DNA of 64,000 bases from Lycorma delicatula. Lineage: Eukaryota; Arthropoda; Insecta; Hemiptera; Fulgoridae. The position numbers and the translations under genes were made by a program. Every line of letters begins with the position of its first letter. The stretch's first letter is position 1. The DNA is taken from positions 34,409,020-34,473,019 of the forward strand of contig NC_134464.1 in assembly GCF_047948215.1 (NCBI RefSeq), read 5' to 3'. Positions 36,101-44,773 of the stretch are shown one piece after another. The notes beneath the pieces were generated by a model. The model had not been told where the DNA came from and searched no databases. It worked only from the letters and a program-made list of their open reading frames with translations.

Positions 36101-39100
36101 GGCATAACTCGGTGCTCTGTGAAGGAAGCGATTCAGAGGCAGGAACAGGAGTGTCACTCAACAGGCGTAGGCCACCAGTTTGGAAAGAGTGTAAACAGAC
36201 TTCCTTGTGTGATTTTAGGTGGTCTTTATGGTTATGGTTGTAAGACTATCTCAGAAGAACATGGCTTCAAAGGCTCCTGAGAGGGTTTGAAAGGGGATTC
36301 TGCATCAACATCTACAGTAGAAATAGTGACCGCTACCTGAGTATATGTTGTTGTTAGTGTAGGTTTACGACTGTTTACAATTTTTTAGCATCAAAATAGC
36401 TGGGCTTCTGGAAGGTTTTAATTTCCTGAACAGCTACTTCATCTTTGTAAACAGCACAGTTTCTTGATCTACATGAATGCTGTCGATTGCAGTTAATGGA
36501 AATGGGATAATCCTTGCATGGTTCTCTTTCTTGAGTTTCTTCATCACACAAGCATCTGTGGGGGTCTTCACATCAAACCTTGGTGTGACCAAATCACTGA
36601 CACCTGAAGCATCGCAAAGATTGAGGTACTAAAACTCGCACATCGAGATGGTGTACCAGCGTTCATTTTCTCCGGCAGGTTAAGTCTATTAATAGTGAAC
36701 ACAAATATACAGAAGAAAGAACATCGCCATTCCTTTTCAGCCATCGCCATTCAGCCTTCGGCACTTTATCACTCCCTGTGTGTATAACTTCTCAATGATT
36801 TCTTTCTTGGAATAAAGTAAATTTTGACAGACAACAACATATTTTGATATATTGAGAGTGCTGTGAGGTTCAATGCGTATAGCAAATTCACCAATTTTGT
36901 TCAAAGCAAGAATCTTCTGAAACTGGATTTCTTTGGTTGTCTTAACGCAAAGACCAATGAATGATTTTTGTATTTCTTTTACTGGGCCATATGCACAATT
37001 AGTTATTTCACAAGTGAAAAAAAAGGACTTACTCTCACAAAACTAACATCTTCCTTTGTGATCACATGGTAATTAGGTCAGGTTGAACTGCACTTGAATA
37101 TGGTTCTCTGAAGACTCCTCACCTCATGTTGAATTCTTCCTGATTCAGCACTCCAGTGAAATGCCTGGTTCTAAATGAGGGTGTTTACGTGAGCCCTCTG
37201 CCACAATAGTTGTTCAACTTGCATTATGCATTAATCCTTTCTGTAACAAGGCTGGCTGCAAGGGTGCACACCCCCACTTCAGAGCTACCAGACTTGCAGG
37301 ATCGATCCCCGATACTCTTGTAGAACCAGCGTATGTCCTGGCAGATAGCAGATGCGCAATCTCTGCACTGACTACAGGCTTCTATTCAAAGCTTTCAGGG
37401 CTTTCATGCACTGACTTCTGTGGACGTGACCTTACTATATGCTTGCCATTGCGGGGGCCATGTTTACAACAGAAGGGTTTCTGTTTCATCTACAATCACA
37501 TCAACCCTATCCCTATCCACCACATCACCACCTCTAAAGGTATATATATATATATGTATTGTACTTATGTACAGCGTCGCTGCCCTGGATGTGGAATGTA
37601 TGTGGGTATGCTTCTGACCTCGAAATTATTTTACTTCAGGACAGTAAGGCTATTGATCTAATATTTACTAATATTTTACCTTTCTGTTTATTATTCTACT
37701 AAGATTACTAAGTAGTGTTTGTGTTTCATTGATATATTACTTTATCTTATCTTAGTATTCCAACTTTCCAGCTGATGATTTTTAAATTAAACTGTAGAAT
37801 GTGTGCTTAGAAAATGTTGTGAATTATATATTGTATTAGTTATTGTAAATAATGTATTGTAAAATGAAATATTGAAAATAATGCGTTATTATTAACTACA
37901 TTGTTTTGTGGAAGTTATAAAGCTCAGGAAAGGGTGAAAAACCATGTTTTCTGTAATTCTAAATGAAAGATTTATTTCTGATTAAACTAGTTTTAATAAA
38001 ATTTGTCAAACAGAAGAGCTTATTTAATTGGTGTGTATTATATGTATTTTTTCTAACCGCTCATTAGAAATTTTTTATAACTCAAATTTAGTTTTCTTCT
38101 TTTGTAACCTAGACTATAATAAAAGATTATCAAGAAAACTGTGTAATTAATTATTACTATTTCAAGAATACTGTTATCTTAGTAATACAAATAATGAAAT
38201 ATAGTTAGAGATTTTTAAATAGTTTTGTATTAAAATTTACATATTTTTCTTTACATCAGCAGGTTATTTGCTTGTAAGTATTCGTATTATTTTATAAATA
38301 TTTATTCATTGTATAAGAACTTCATTTTAATAATTTTTTTCTTTTCAGTTTCCTTTGAAGTATTACTTATTGCTGGTTCAGTCCTTGGATTCTGCTTTTT
38401 TTTAATAGTGGTGTTTTTCATTGGAGTATTTGCTGTAAGGATTAACAACAGTTTCCTATTCAAAGAAGTTTTTTTTAATTTAAAAATCAACCATCTGAGT
38501 TGATTTGATGCACTTCTTTGTAGAACAGCAACATACAAAGTTACCTAACTAAAGATTAATTACTGTAAAGTATAAAAGAAATAAAGTAACTATTACACAC
38601 TTAGATATTATAAAGTAATTTATTGATGAACACTACTAATTATAATGAAATTTCAGTGATCTACAGCTCTGTCAAATAGGAATTGCTTGCATGGTTTTTC
38701 TTATAAGTGTATTTTAGAGTGTTGAAGATGATAGTCCCAGAAGTGTATGTTCTAAGATTGAAAGAAATAAAAGAAAAGAAATGAAAGATTAAAGAACATT
38801 CAGTCTACCTTTACAGCAAACATTTTTAATTAGTTTGTATTTTTTTTTTTTTAATTTTTGTAGCTCTTCACTGTACATTTTTCACTAATACTGTATCCTT
38901 CCTGATATAAGGAAACTAGATCTAGTGTCCAGATCACAAAATTGTATTAATATTTTGTAAGTAGATATTTCTAACAAGATAAGGAGATATATATTTAAAA
39001 AATTTTCTTATCAGATAAAGAAGTTTGTTGGCTTTATTTGCGATGATTCTGATCTTATTGCTCCATTTAAGGGCATCTGATTTAATAACTACTAATAAAC

Positions 39101-42100
39101 TAATAATTAATAATGCCCATTATTTGGACCAGAACGCTCTGGATAAAATGCTACTACTTTGCTACAGAGATCTCCTGCGGGATAATCATTTTTATAACAC
39201 TTAAGTAATATATTTCCTCATTATGAAAAACAAGAAAGAGACAATTTTATGGCATGTTTATTTCTATTTATTTATCAGATATGTTATTCCTTGTTGCATT
39301 ATTTATTGTTTTAGTCAGTCGTAAAGTAACTTCTCTAAACCTTTATTAAAAGGAAACTATCTTAATAAGAGGTTGACCCACCATGATATCTGATTATTAG
39401 TTCTATTCTTTTACTTTCTTCATGCAGTCTACCAAGCCTGTGTTTTGATACCAAGAAAAATATCACCTAAATATTTACATATGCAGATAATTTTTTGAAC
39501 AGATCTCTTACTCAAAGAAAACATGTGGCTTGAAATTTCTAAAGTTGTTAAATTTAGATCATACTGAAATTTTATATATAAATTCACTTTACCAGTTTAC
39601 ATCTTTTTATTTGCTCTTAGTCAGTAATTTGTGTTACATTAAATAATTTTTTGTTATGTATAATTTCATTTTTATGAAAATTACAATTATTGTATTATTT
39701 TATGTTCATTACAGAAACGTCCAGTTTTTTTCCTTCCATGGTTGTTAATGAGCATTGTTATTATAGTCTCGACTGTTATCTATGCAGCGTATGAGTTATT
39801 TCAAATTGGATTTTCTTTCCATTTTATTCTACTATTAATACATTTTGGTGAGTGGCATTTTATTAAAATAAATTGTAACAATCTTATTTTATATTTCATA
39901 TGATTTTATTTTGTTAGAACTTCATACAGCGAAACTAGAATAATTTGAAAATTACATTAGAACTTTAAATTATTGAAAAATTCAAAGGGTTAGGCAAATT
40001 TATAACTTGAATTTTGTTGGTCAGGTTTGGATGAAATTATTATATGTAGGTTTGGCTTCATTTAAAGAAAAGTGTACATTTACTACTAAACAACGGAAAT
40101 ATTTATTAATTTATCTGTTCTTCAGAAATACAAAAAATACATTTTTTTTAAAACAGTCTGAACATCTGTTACTCGGCATAAAATATATTCTTACTTAATC
40201 ACTAGTTCCTGAGCTTTAACTTTAATAAGTAATCTACTCAGTGGAGCATTTAATGTTTTTGAGAAAATAATTTTTACACATGTACTCATAAGGTTGAAGA
40301 GTTTTTGGTCTGTCACTACTTTTTTTTATTCTTTTGCTGAGCCCAATTTTCAAACTGATTGACATTGTAAAAAGGCCAATTTTTTGTATTTGCCAGTTTA
40401 AACACCACCCAGAGAACCAAAGAGAAAACATTTATGTACCTTGCAAGATCATGTTACCTATTTTAGTGTGTTTCTGGCACCACAGGTAGGCCTGATGTGT
40501 ACGTATATGAAATATTATTTACATGTTAATTTATTTGTACCTCATTTAAAGAATTTCAAATAATTAAATTTTTATTCAAACAATTATTCAATACTTTTTT
40601 TTCTTATTTTAGTGGTATCCAAGGTCTATAACTTGGTTTTTGAAATTTGCACATTCTCAGGGTCACTGAGAATGTGACCCTCTTAGTTACTTAGGTAACT
40701 AAGAAACTTTTTTTGGGGTTTGATCTTATTTGAACTCCCAAAAGTAGTGAAGTTAAAAAAAACGTTTTTCCTTTTACCCTTTAATGTGGGAAATACAGTC
40801 ACCATGGGTCTTTTACTGAAAGAATAGAATAATTTTTATACATTATTCGTAACTTGCATATTTATATACTTTAATATTCCACAAAAGTTTCCTCTTTAGT
40901 AGCAGGCTGTTGATGGCGAAACCCTCTGTAGCCAGACTTGTGTAACTTATCCTGTATTTGTTTTAGTGAGCATTATTTTAAAACTCATTGACAGAGTGAT
41001 GTTAGTTCTATTAAAAAAAAAAAATGTATTTTATAAAGAGGTAGGTAATTTATTAAAAATGGCAACAGAAGAATTCTAAGGCTCTTACTAGTATGCCAAA
41101 GTAGTTATCTTGGTTACACTAAACCAGTTCTGTTTTCTGGTTTGGTAGAGGTGGATATTATTATTTTTAAGGAATAATTGTCTATTTTAAAAAATATTTT
41201 GTTCGCATGATTAGTATTTATAGGACACCAAACAAATGCTAATATCCATTTTTGTATCATGAAAGTTCATTCTGACTTTTTGAAGGATTCTTAAGTGATG
41301 ACATTTTATTTCAGACCTGTGTTCAAGATATTATTCCTCAAATAAATGGTATATATCATAAAGATGATGTTTACCAGTTTTAGAATTTTATTTATCTGTA
41401 TCTATCGCTATACAAGATATGTGATTCAGTTTCTGTCACAATAAAGTTTATATTTTTTATTTTACAATTAATATTAAATTTTATTAATTACTTGAGATTA
41501 ATTAAAAAAAGCAATTCTTTAAAATACTGCTAACCAGGAAGAATGAATTAATTACTTTTCTTTAGTTTAATGTTTTCTGCTGTCTGTATTTCATTACATA
41601 TCTGACACATAATAAACATAAATGTAGTCATTTACCTGATCTTTCAGTTCTTAAATAAACTGTTTATCTGGAAATGAATATTTTTCTTAACAAATTCAAA
41701 TCTAACATTCCATTCCATGACTATATTCTGATTTAAGATGCCATAGTCAAATTCACATAATTAAATTATATCAAAATCTATTACATCACAGTAAATGTTT
41801 CCTTTATAAAAACGATCCGGAATTTGAAAAATGGTTTGATTTGGTACTTGCAAGGATTGTAAAGAATGGTTTCATTAAAAACCATGTAAAATTACAATTT
41901 TTTATATCGATTTGTCAATCTATATTTTACAATATCAATTTTTCAATTGAAAGCTGCAGTATGACTGTATTTTTGGGATAATTTTTTAATGACAAAATTT
42001 AATCTTGTATTTTTATTGGGTCCAAAACTAACAATTACATTATTTAATTCTTTTTTTTTTTCTTTTTTAAAAGGTCACTTTTATTAACATGATTAGAATT

Positions 42101-44751
42101 TGTGTGAAATATGCCATTTTTATAGTTTGTTTAGCATATATGTATTTATAGTCCATCAATGATATTATTTTGTCCTTCTCATAACTAATTTTTGTGGTAG
42201 ATTCTTTTTTGATGGTAAACCATAATCAGGCCTGACCTTTAGTTTATGTAATTATCATGTACTGTTATCATTATTATTATTATTATTATTATTTCAGGGA
42301 GAATGAGTATAATGCTTGAAAATTTGTTAAATTAATACGATGTACTTTATTTTTGTTTTTATTTGCATTTATGATTTTATTATTTTTAAGTTGAGCTATC
42401 ATTTTGTATTATGTATTATATTTTATTTTATTTTAATGTATGTGTACTTATTTAATCTTATTTACTGTACAAAGGACACTAGGAAAGTTTAGCAGTTCAA
42501 CATTGTTTTTTATAATTTATCAAAATAATTTCACCACACATTATATATTTCTCCACTCTTTGAAGTTACCATTCTTTTAAAGAAACACTGTCTGTTTCAT
42601 TGGAGATCTGGGCACACTTATTATCCCAAACTGTTAGGAGGTCATCATCGCTCTATAATGCCTCCCATTCAGTTTGTTCTTCACCTGGGGGAACAACGTT
42701 GTCCCAAGGAGTGAGGTTACGACTGTAGGGAGATTGCTCTAACAGTTTTATTTCAGGGCTGGCTGATTACTCGGATTAGTCCTTGGAGTGGTGCACTGGA
42801 GTATCATGATGAAGAAATCACATGTCCATCCTTAATTTTGAGCCCAGCTTCTTGAGAGTTTCAACAACTTTAGACAGGCATTCCTTAGTATACTGCTTTT
42901 GTGTAACTGTCCTCTGTGTCTCCGACACAACTTGCATTAAAGTTCTCTCACACTAAAAAATACAGCCACTGTTTTCTTCTTCTCTAATCTGCATTTTCAA
43001 ACAGCCATGTAAAAAATTATGCAGTACCCAAAGAGTACAAAATTTTCTTACTTGAAGGTGGTCTCACAGAACAGCAAAAGCTGCGTGGACATTAATGACC
43101 AAGGACACCTTTATTTAGTGGTAGGTTTAATGTCTCTCTGTCTAAGCATTTTTCGTACTTCATAATGTTTACCTCAGTCTCTGACAAAGAGAGTTGACTG
43201 ACCTTGGAGCATCCTCAAGGCCATAATTTCCTCTTTAAATCTCTTAGTAAAACTCTTACAATCTGATTTTAGTAGCATAATTACAATTTTGAAGGTACTT
43301 TTTTGTGGCCTGTGTTTTGACAATTTAACCATCCAGTTATAGTGAGAGGACCAGAACTGGTGAATTAAAATCATTTTGGTATATTATTGTTGATAACTTA
43401 TAAAGTTTTGTGAATGTATATATCTTCATTACTGATAATCCATAAAATTATGTTAATATATATTTACACATTAACTAAACTCACTGTTGAATTAATCATA
43501 AATATCATTTAGTACTCAGATCTTATTTACATCAAAAGAATGTGCTACATAATATCAAGAGCCTGGTAAAAAAATGAATTATTGAGCAAAGTTCTTATTG
43601 ATCAGCTATAAAAATGTTTAACCTATTTCTGAACATTTTGTATCAGGTTGCCATGAAAATTTAAGTTGGAATTGCTTATATTCGATGATGGAAACATGAA
43701 TTCAAATCTATTACATTTAAATGATTTTGAATGTAAACTTTACTAATATTTTTTTGTTTATTTAAGTTTTGTTAGTGGTATTGTCTCAGGAGTGTAGCAG
43801 GCATAATTCTAAATTAGACTTATTGTAAACAAGTTGTTTACTATCTATTATGAGGCAATATAATTCAAAATAAGAGGATATTTTTATGTTCCATGTGCAA
43901 TGGAATCCGATTTCATAAACAGGTTACAGACAAAAATTTAAAAACTATTAATGAAAATTCTGATTTTTTTTTTGTATAACAAGAAAATACACAATAAACA
44001 AAGTATGCACTTATGTTGTCTTGGAGAATCCAGTTCTCACTTATGAACAGATTCAGCCCTTTTTTACTTTTTTATATTCTTAAAGTTTACCCATGACCTT
44101 AATGTAATACTAATGATTCATTTTTGATCTTAAGCTATCCATACACTTACGATGATTACTATGATGTTATACTATATAAAAGAAATAATAATAATTTAAT
44201 TTTATCAGCACAAAGTTAAATTTTTACTTATCATTGGCACTTGTTTCATCCTAGTTAATCCTGAGAATCTAATGATTGATGTGAATCTATTTAAGTCTCT
44301 AATAATGTCTCATCTTAGTTCCAAAAAGCTAACTTCCAATAAGGTGAATATAACTAATGTTAAATACCCATTGCTGCCGGCCTCTGTGGCATGAATGGTA
44401 GCATCTCGTCATTTCATCTGGAGGTCCTGGATTCGGATCCCGGTCAGGCCTGGCGTTTTCACACATGCTACAAATCATTCATCTCATCCTCTGAAGCAAT
44501 ACCTAATAGTGGACCCGGAGATAAAAAAAAAAAAATACCATTGCTAGAAACTTAATAAACATATTTCCATTGTAACCAATGTCTTATGTTTGACTGAATA
44601 AGATCCACCACCAAAGTGTAATTTAGGTTACAGATTGCTGTAAATCATTTCAAATTAAAATAAATTTAATAAATTTTCTATTTTTTTTCCAGTTATGAGA
44701 ATATACTTCTTCTTGGTTGTATACAGTTACTATCAACAAATTAAGACTTGA
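20711..44751 (+). CDS. Four-transmembrane protein, insect DUF4728-like (5 coding exons)
   Basis: This is a spliced gene. The coding exons are 20711-20791, 29758-29866, 38349-38434, 39715-39847 and 44693-44751, and together they encode 155 residues. All introns are GT-AG, with phases 0, 1, 0 and 1, and the frame stays open across every junction. The N-terminus has a CCGC motif (residues 10-13) and GTKIIAW. Hydrophobic segments lie at about 21-50, 65-92, 97-120 and 125-148. The 51-64 loop is polar. LPW (99-101) follows a KRP turn. The end is YSYYQQIKT. This pattern, with a Cys-rich start, an LPW before the third segment and a short YQ-rich tail, fits small insect tetraspan proteins of unknown function. 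Membrane location is inferred; its role is unknown. The introns are 8966, 8482, 1280 and 4845 bases and are filled with transposons. The first coding exon begins with 13 untranslated bases, so an upstream noncoding exon must exist. Confidence 0.82.
21231..21988 (+). mobile_element. Non-autonomous Helitron-like element
   Basis: It begins TCTATCAATATAAATAAAAA after an A and ends GGGTCTTCTAG before a T, the A|T insertion context of Helitrons. The 3' end has a small hairpin, GCAAT...ATTGC, a few bases before the CTAG end (21985-21988). Just inside the start, TTCGTTTGTTTAAAATCTTA and CTTCACCGATTGCTTTGAAA are typical of this dispersed insect repeat type. The core (21541-21870) is a purine-rich G/A tract. 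There is no coding capacity. It sits in intron 1. Confidence 0.75.
21989..23354. other. Intron 1 sequence, nothing recognised
   Basis: AT-rich, with only short frames (22318-22548, 22524-22751) that resemble no family. The 22020-22760 part has the look of an old interspersed repeat, but I cannot name it. Confidence 0.35.
23369..23673 (-). mobile_element. SINE family B, copy 2
   Basis: Same family and orientation as the copy at 7885. The flanks are an exact 14-bp duplication, AATTCGGAATTACT, at 23355-23368 and 23674-23687. The head (GCTTGGTGTAGTGGTGAACG in its sense) and B-box region (GTTCAAGTCC) are well kept. It lies in intron 1. Confidence 0.9.
23688..24977. other. Intron 1 sequence with a hairpin and an A/TA run
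   Basis: Holds a 9-bp perfect stem, AGAAGACGG/CCGTCTTCT, at 23999-24020 with loop TCTT, an A-run followed by TA repeats at about 24386-24411, and an A-run after a GC-richer segment at 23847-23928. The last could be the 3' end of an unrecognised retroposon. No coding signal. Confidence 0.4.
24986..27896 (-). mobile_element. hAT transposon with both terminal repeats
   Basis: The right end in its own sense starts CAGGGCTTTGGAGTGGAACT (27896 downwards). The left end starts CAGAACTTTGGAGCGACC at 24986. The TIRs are about 15-20 bp, followed by GGAGC-rich subterminal repeats at both ends (GCTCCGGCTCC, GCTCCGCTCC). The flanks are 8-bp CTTATAAG (27897-27904) and TTTGTAAG (24978-24985), two mismatches apart, which fits a decayed hAT target duplication. 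It is in intron 1, opposite to the gene. Confidence 0.78.
25190..27250 (-). pseudogene. hAT transposase (BED finger, catalytic core, dimerisation domain), decayed
   Basis: The N-terminal BED-type finger is at 27170-27010: a Cys pair region, then LWRHVKHNHPEIDEG in the piece starting at 27074. The middle reads GFQRLLAKMTQKLCVSTG (about 26770), GLKNERIMKNIRG (about 26220) and LLFSKGYCDRVPAAG. EEVALEILSSMKKRK follows at 25847, then YVDSRYRILLCAAEKLKA, where VYVDPRYK is a family motif. The C-terminus at 25290-25200 is TFQASVERLLSG, then LILSDNRHSIKDDLL and SAILFIKNQ, the hAT dimerisation block. The transposase excises and reinserts the element in active copies. Several stops separate the open pieces (26814-27074, 25876-26076, 25569-25847, 25154-25378), so this copy is inactive. 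Confidence 0.8.
27905..29757. other. Rest of intron 1, nothing recognised
   Basis: AT-rich sequence without long frames, TIRs or poly(A)-ended inserts that I could detect. Confidence 0.4.
29758..29866 (+). CDS. Coding exon 2 of the tetraspan gene
   Basis: The acceptor TTGGCAG ends at 29757 and the donor GTAAGT starts at 29867. The exon is 109 bases and ends in phase 1. It encodes TEGICYSIFFALYIILI, which completes the first membrane segment, and then the polar loop SSDNKHISPDIND. Confidence 0.8.
29867..31085. other. Intron 2, first part
   Basis: No recognisable coding or repeat signature. The short open frame at 30715-30927 is low-complexity and resembles nothing. Confidence 0.35.
31090..31930 (-). 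pseudogene. MULE-type transposase fragment
   Basis: Minus-strand pieces match the catalytic region of an insect Mutator-like transposase family. AAIEEAVKEN precedes DIVVAIDRSWQKLGR near 31810, where the family has VALDGSWQKRG with the first catalytic Asp. Then come VMSKYCQKCSM (about 31700) and, after a stop, TKNFDGSSGAM (about 31630), a signature of the family. The SFNNLM... part after the expected GDGDSKS box follows. The second catalytic Asp lies in the lost GDGD motif. Stops and frameshifts are present. It lies in intron 2 of the tetraspan gene in reverse orientation. The ends of the element were not found. Confidence 0.62.
31931..33090. other. Intron 2, middle part
   Basis: Nothing recognised. 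A frame at 32081-32284 (minus) has no family resemblance. Confidence 0.35.
33093..33450 (+). pseudogene. Penelope-like element, GIY-YIG endonuclease fragment
   Basis: Penelope-like retroelements end in a GIY-YIG nuclease that nicks target DNA. The open piece 33093-33296 has LGIYKLNCFNCMRFYNGQTG, where the family pattern is GIYKLxC.xC.xxYIGQTGR. The YIG triad reads YNG, which alters the motif. After a frame change, ANYLIDTNYKFINIDNNF and a C-terminal EL(Y)K-like end follow to about 33440, as in family members. The RT domain is not present, so this is a 5'-truncated fragment. It is in intron 2. Confidence 0.65.
33780..34480 (-). pseudogene. LINE reverse transcriptase fragment
   Basis: Minus-strand pieces read VKELYLNQTTVIKV (about 34460), GVSHGYHLF (about 34360; the family has GVRQGCxLSP), and RFTDDIIV (about 34260; YADD box with Tyr-Ala changed to Phe-Thr). 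Then come LEDIVTEIGIKINVSK (about 34200) and a piece near 33960-33850, KLWRRLKIGQ. These are the palm region and beyond of a LINE RT, clade unclear. It is not contiguous in frame with the LINE at 34835-37300 and is probably another element. Confidence 0.5.
34536..34560. repeat. (TA)n microsatellite
   Basis: A short TA run between two LINE fragments in intron 2. Confidence 0.9.
34835..35945 (-). pseudogene. LINE ORF2, APE endonuclease and start of RT (I/Jockey-like)
   Basis: ORF2 of these LINEs encodes an APE-type endonuclease followed by RT. On the minus strand STIQWNINGCFSNIFELQYL (about 35935) is the family's (I)QWNING start of the nuclease. An open piece at 35539-35354 has FVILNDGSGTYFN and RSMSCIDLVF, the LNDG...T...SxIDL catalytic block. 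The next piece (35347-35108) has PIPKSWLFDKADW and SIKMYIPRT, the linker before RT. The piece at 35023-34835 has LSKQQYMTSIS and VVHIWKKVKA. RT proper is missing. Frames change several times. It lies in intron 2, opposite to the gene. Confidence 0.7.
36290..37295 (-). pseudogene. LINE ORF1 of the same element, decayed
   Basis: Upstream of the endonuclease on the same strand, pieces of a gag-like ORF1 are visible. FIGLCVKTTKEIQFQKILAL is near 36990, IGEFAIRIEPHSTLNISKYVV near 36890, and LYTQGVIKCRRLNG near 36765. After a frame change NLPEKMNAGTPSRC follows near 36670. FDVKTPTDACVMKKLKKENH is near 36560. The usual zinc knuckles are not clear. The region up to about 37295 (CAGCCAGCCTTG) is probably the 5' leader. 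ORF1 and ORF2 together show a single LINE of about 2.4 kb lacking its RT end. Confidence 0.55.
37300..38348. other. Intron 2, last part
   Basis: A short TA run at about 37541-37555; otherwise nothing recognised. The two plus-strand frames at 37420-37661 overlap each other and carry no motif. Confidence 0.4.
38349..38434 (+). CDS. Coding exon 3 of the tetraspan gene
   Basis: The acceptor CTTTTCAG ends at 38348 and the donor GTAAGG is at 38435. The exon is 86 bases, entering in phase 1 and leaving in phase 0. It encodes the second hydrophobic segment (LLIAGSVLGFCFF ...). Confidence 0.8.
39715..39847 (+). CDS. Coding exon 4 of the tetraspan gene
   Basis: The acceptor CATTACAG ends at 39714 and the donor GTGAGT is at 39848. 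The exon is 133 bases, phase 0 to 1. It encodes KRPVFFLPWLLMS, the third segment and most of the fourth (FSFHFILLLIHF). Confidence 0.82.
39848..42499. other. Intron 4, first part, with paired hairpins
   Basis: At 40650-40676 a 10-bp perfect stem (CACATTCTCA and complement) is followed within 6 bases by a 9-bp stem (CTTAGTTAC and complement) at 40682-40703. The first can refold into an 8-bp alternative stem (AGGGTCAC/GTGACCCT, 40659-40681). No coding signal elsewhere. Confidence 0.5.
42500..43380 (-). pseudogene. mariner transposase (SETMAR-like), decayed
   Basis: The open piece 43374-43174 on the minus strand contains SFTKRFKEEIMALRMLQGQS, the end of the first HTH and linker. GKHYEVRKMLRQRDIKPT follows. 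After frameshifts come the RTVTQKQYTKECLSKV block near 42915 and FLHHDTPVHHS near 42815 (family HHDNAPxH, second catalytic Asp present). Then SPYSRNLTPWDNV near 42715 corresponds to PPYSPDLAPCDF, with the third Asp kept but the block altered. DDDLLTVWDNKCAQIS lies near 42650. It is dead through frameshifts. It lies in intron 4, opposite to the gene, and is a different subgroup from the element at 18.9-19.7 kb. Confidence 0.72.
43381..44362. other. Intron 4, later part
   Basis: Nothing recognised. Confidence 0.4.
44376..44533 (+). mobile_element. SINE family A, copy 3
   Basis: A tRNA-like head (GGCATGAATGGTAGC A-box region, GGATTCGGATCCC B-box), tail block CATCCTCTGAAG and an A-run. The flanks are AATACCCATTGCT (44363-44375) and AATACCATTGCT (44534-44545). 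It ends about 160 bases before exon 5 and is in the gene's orientation, so its A-run is transcribed within intron 4. Confidence 0.88.
44693..44751 (+). CDS. Coding exon 5 (terminal) of the tetraspan gene
   Basis: A polypyrimidine tract and CCAG end at 44692. The frame continues with VMRIYFFLVVYSYYQQIKT and a TGA stop at 44749-44751. Confidence 0.8.
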
Positions 44752-44767
44752 GTATCTAGAACTTGAA

Positions 44768-44773
44768 AATAAA
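44768..44773 (+). promoter_or_regulatory. Candidate polyadenylation signal
   Basis: AATAAA lies 17 bases after the stop codon. This is the closest candidate, and a 3' UTR that short would be unusual, so further AATAAA motifs downstream (for example near 45100) remain possible. Confidence 0.4.

Noticed and set aside
38302..38538. Minus-strand open frame over exon 3
   Set aside because: Antisense shadow of the exon; lysine- and asparagine-rich without motif.
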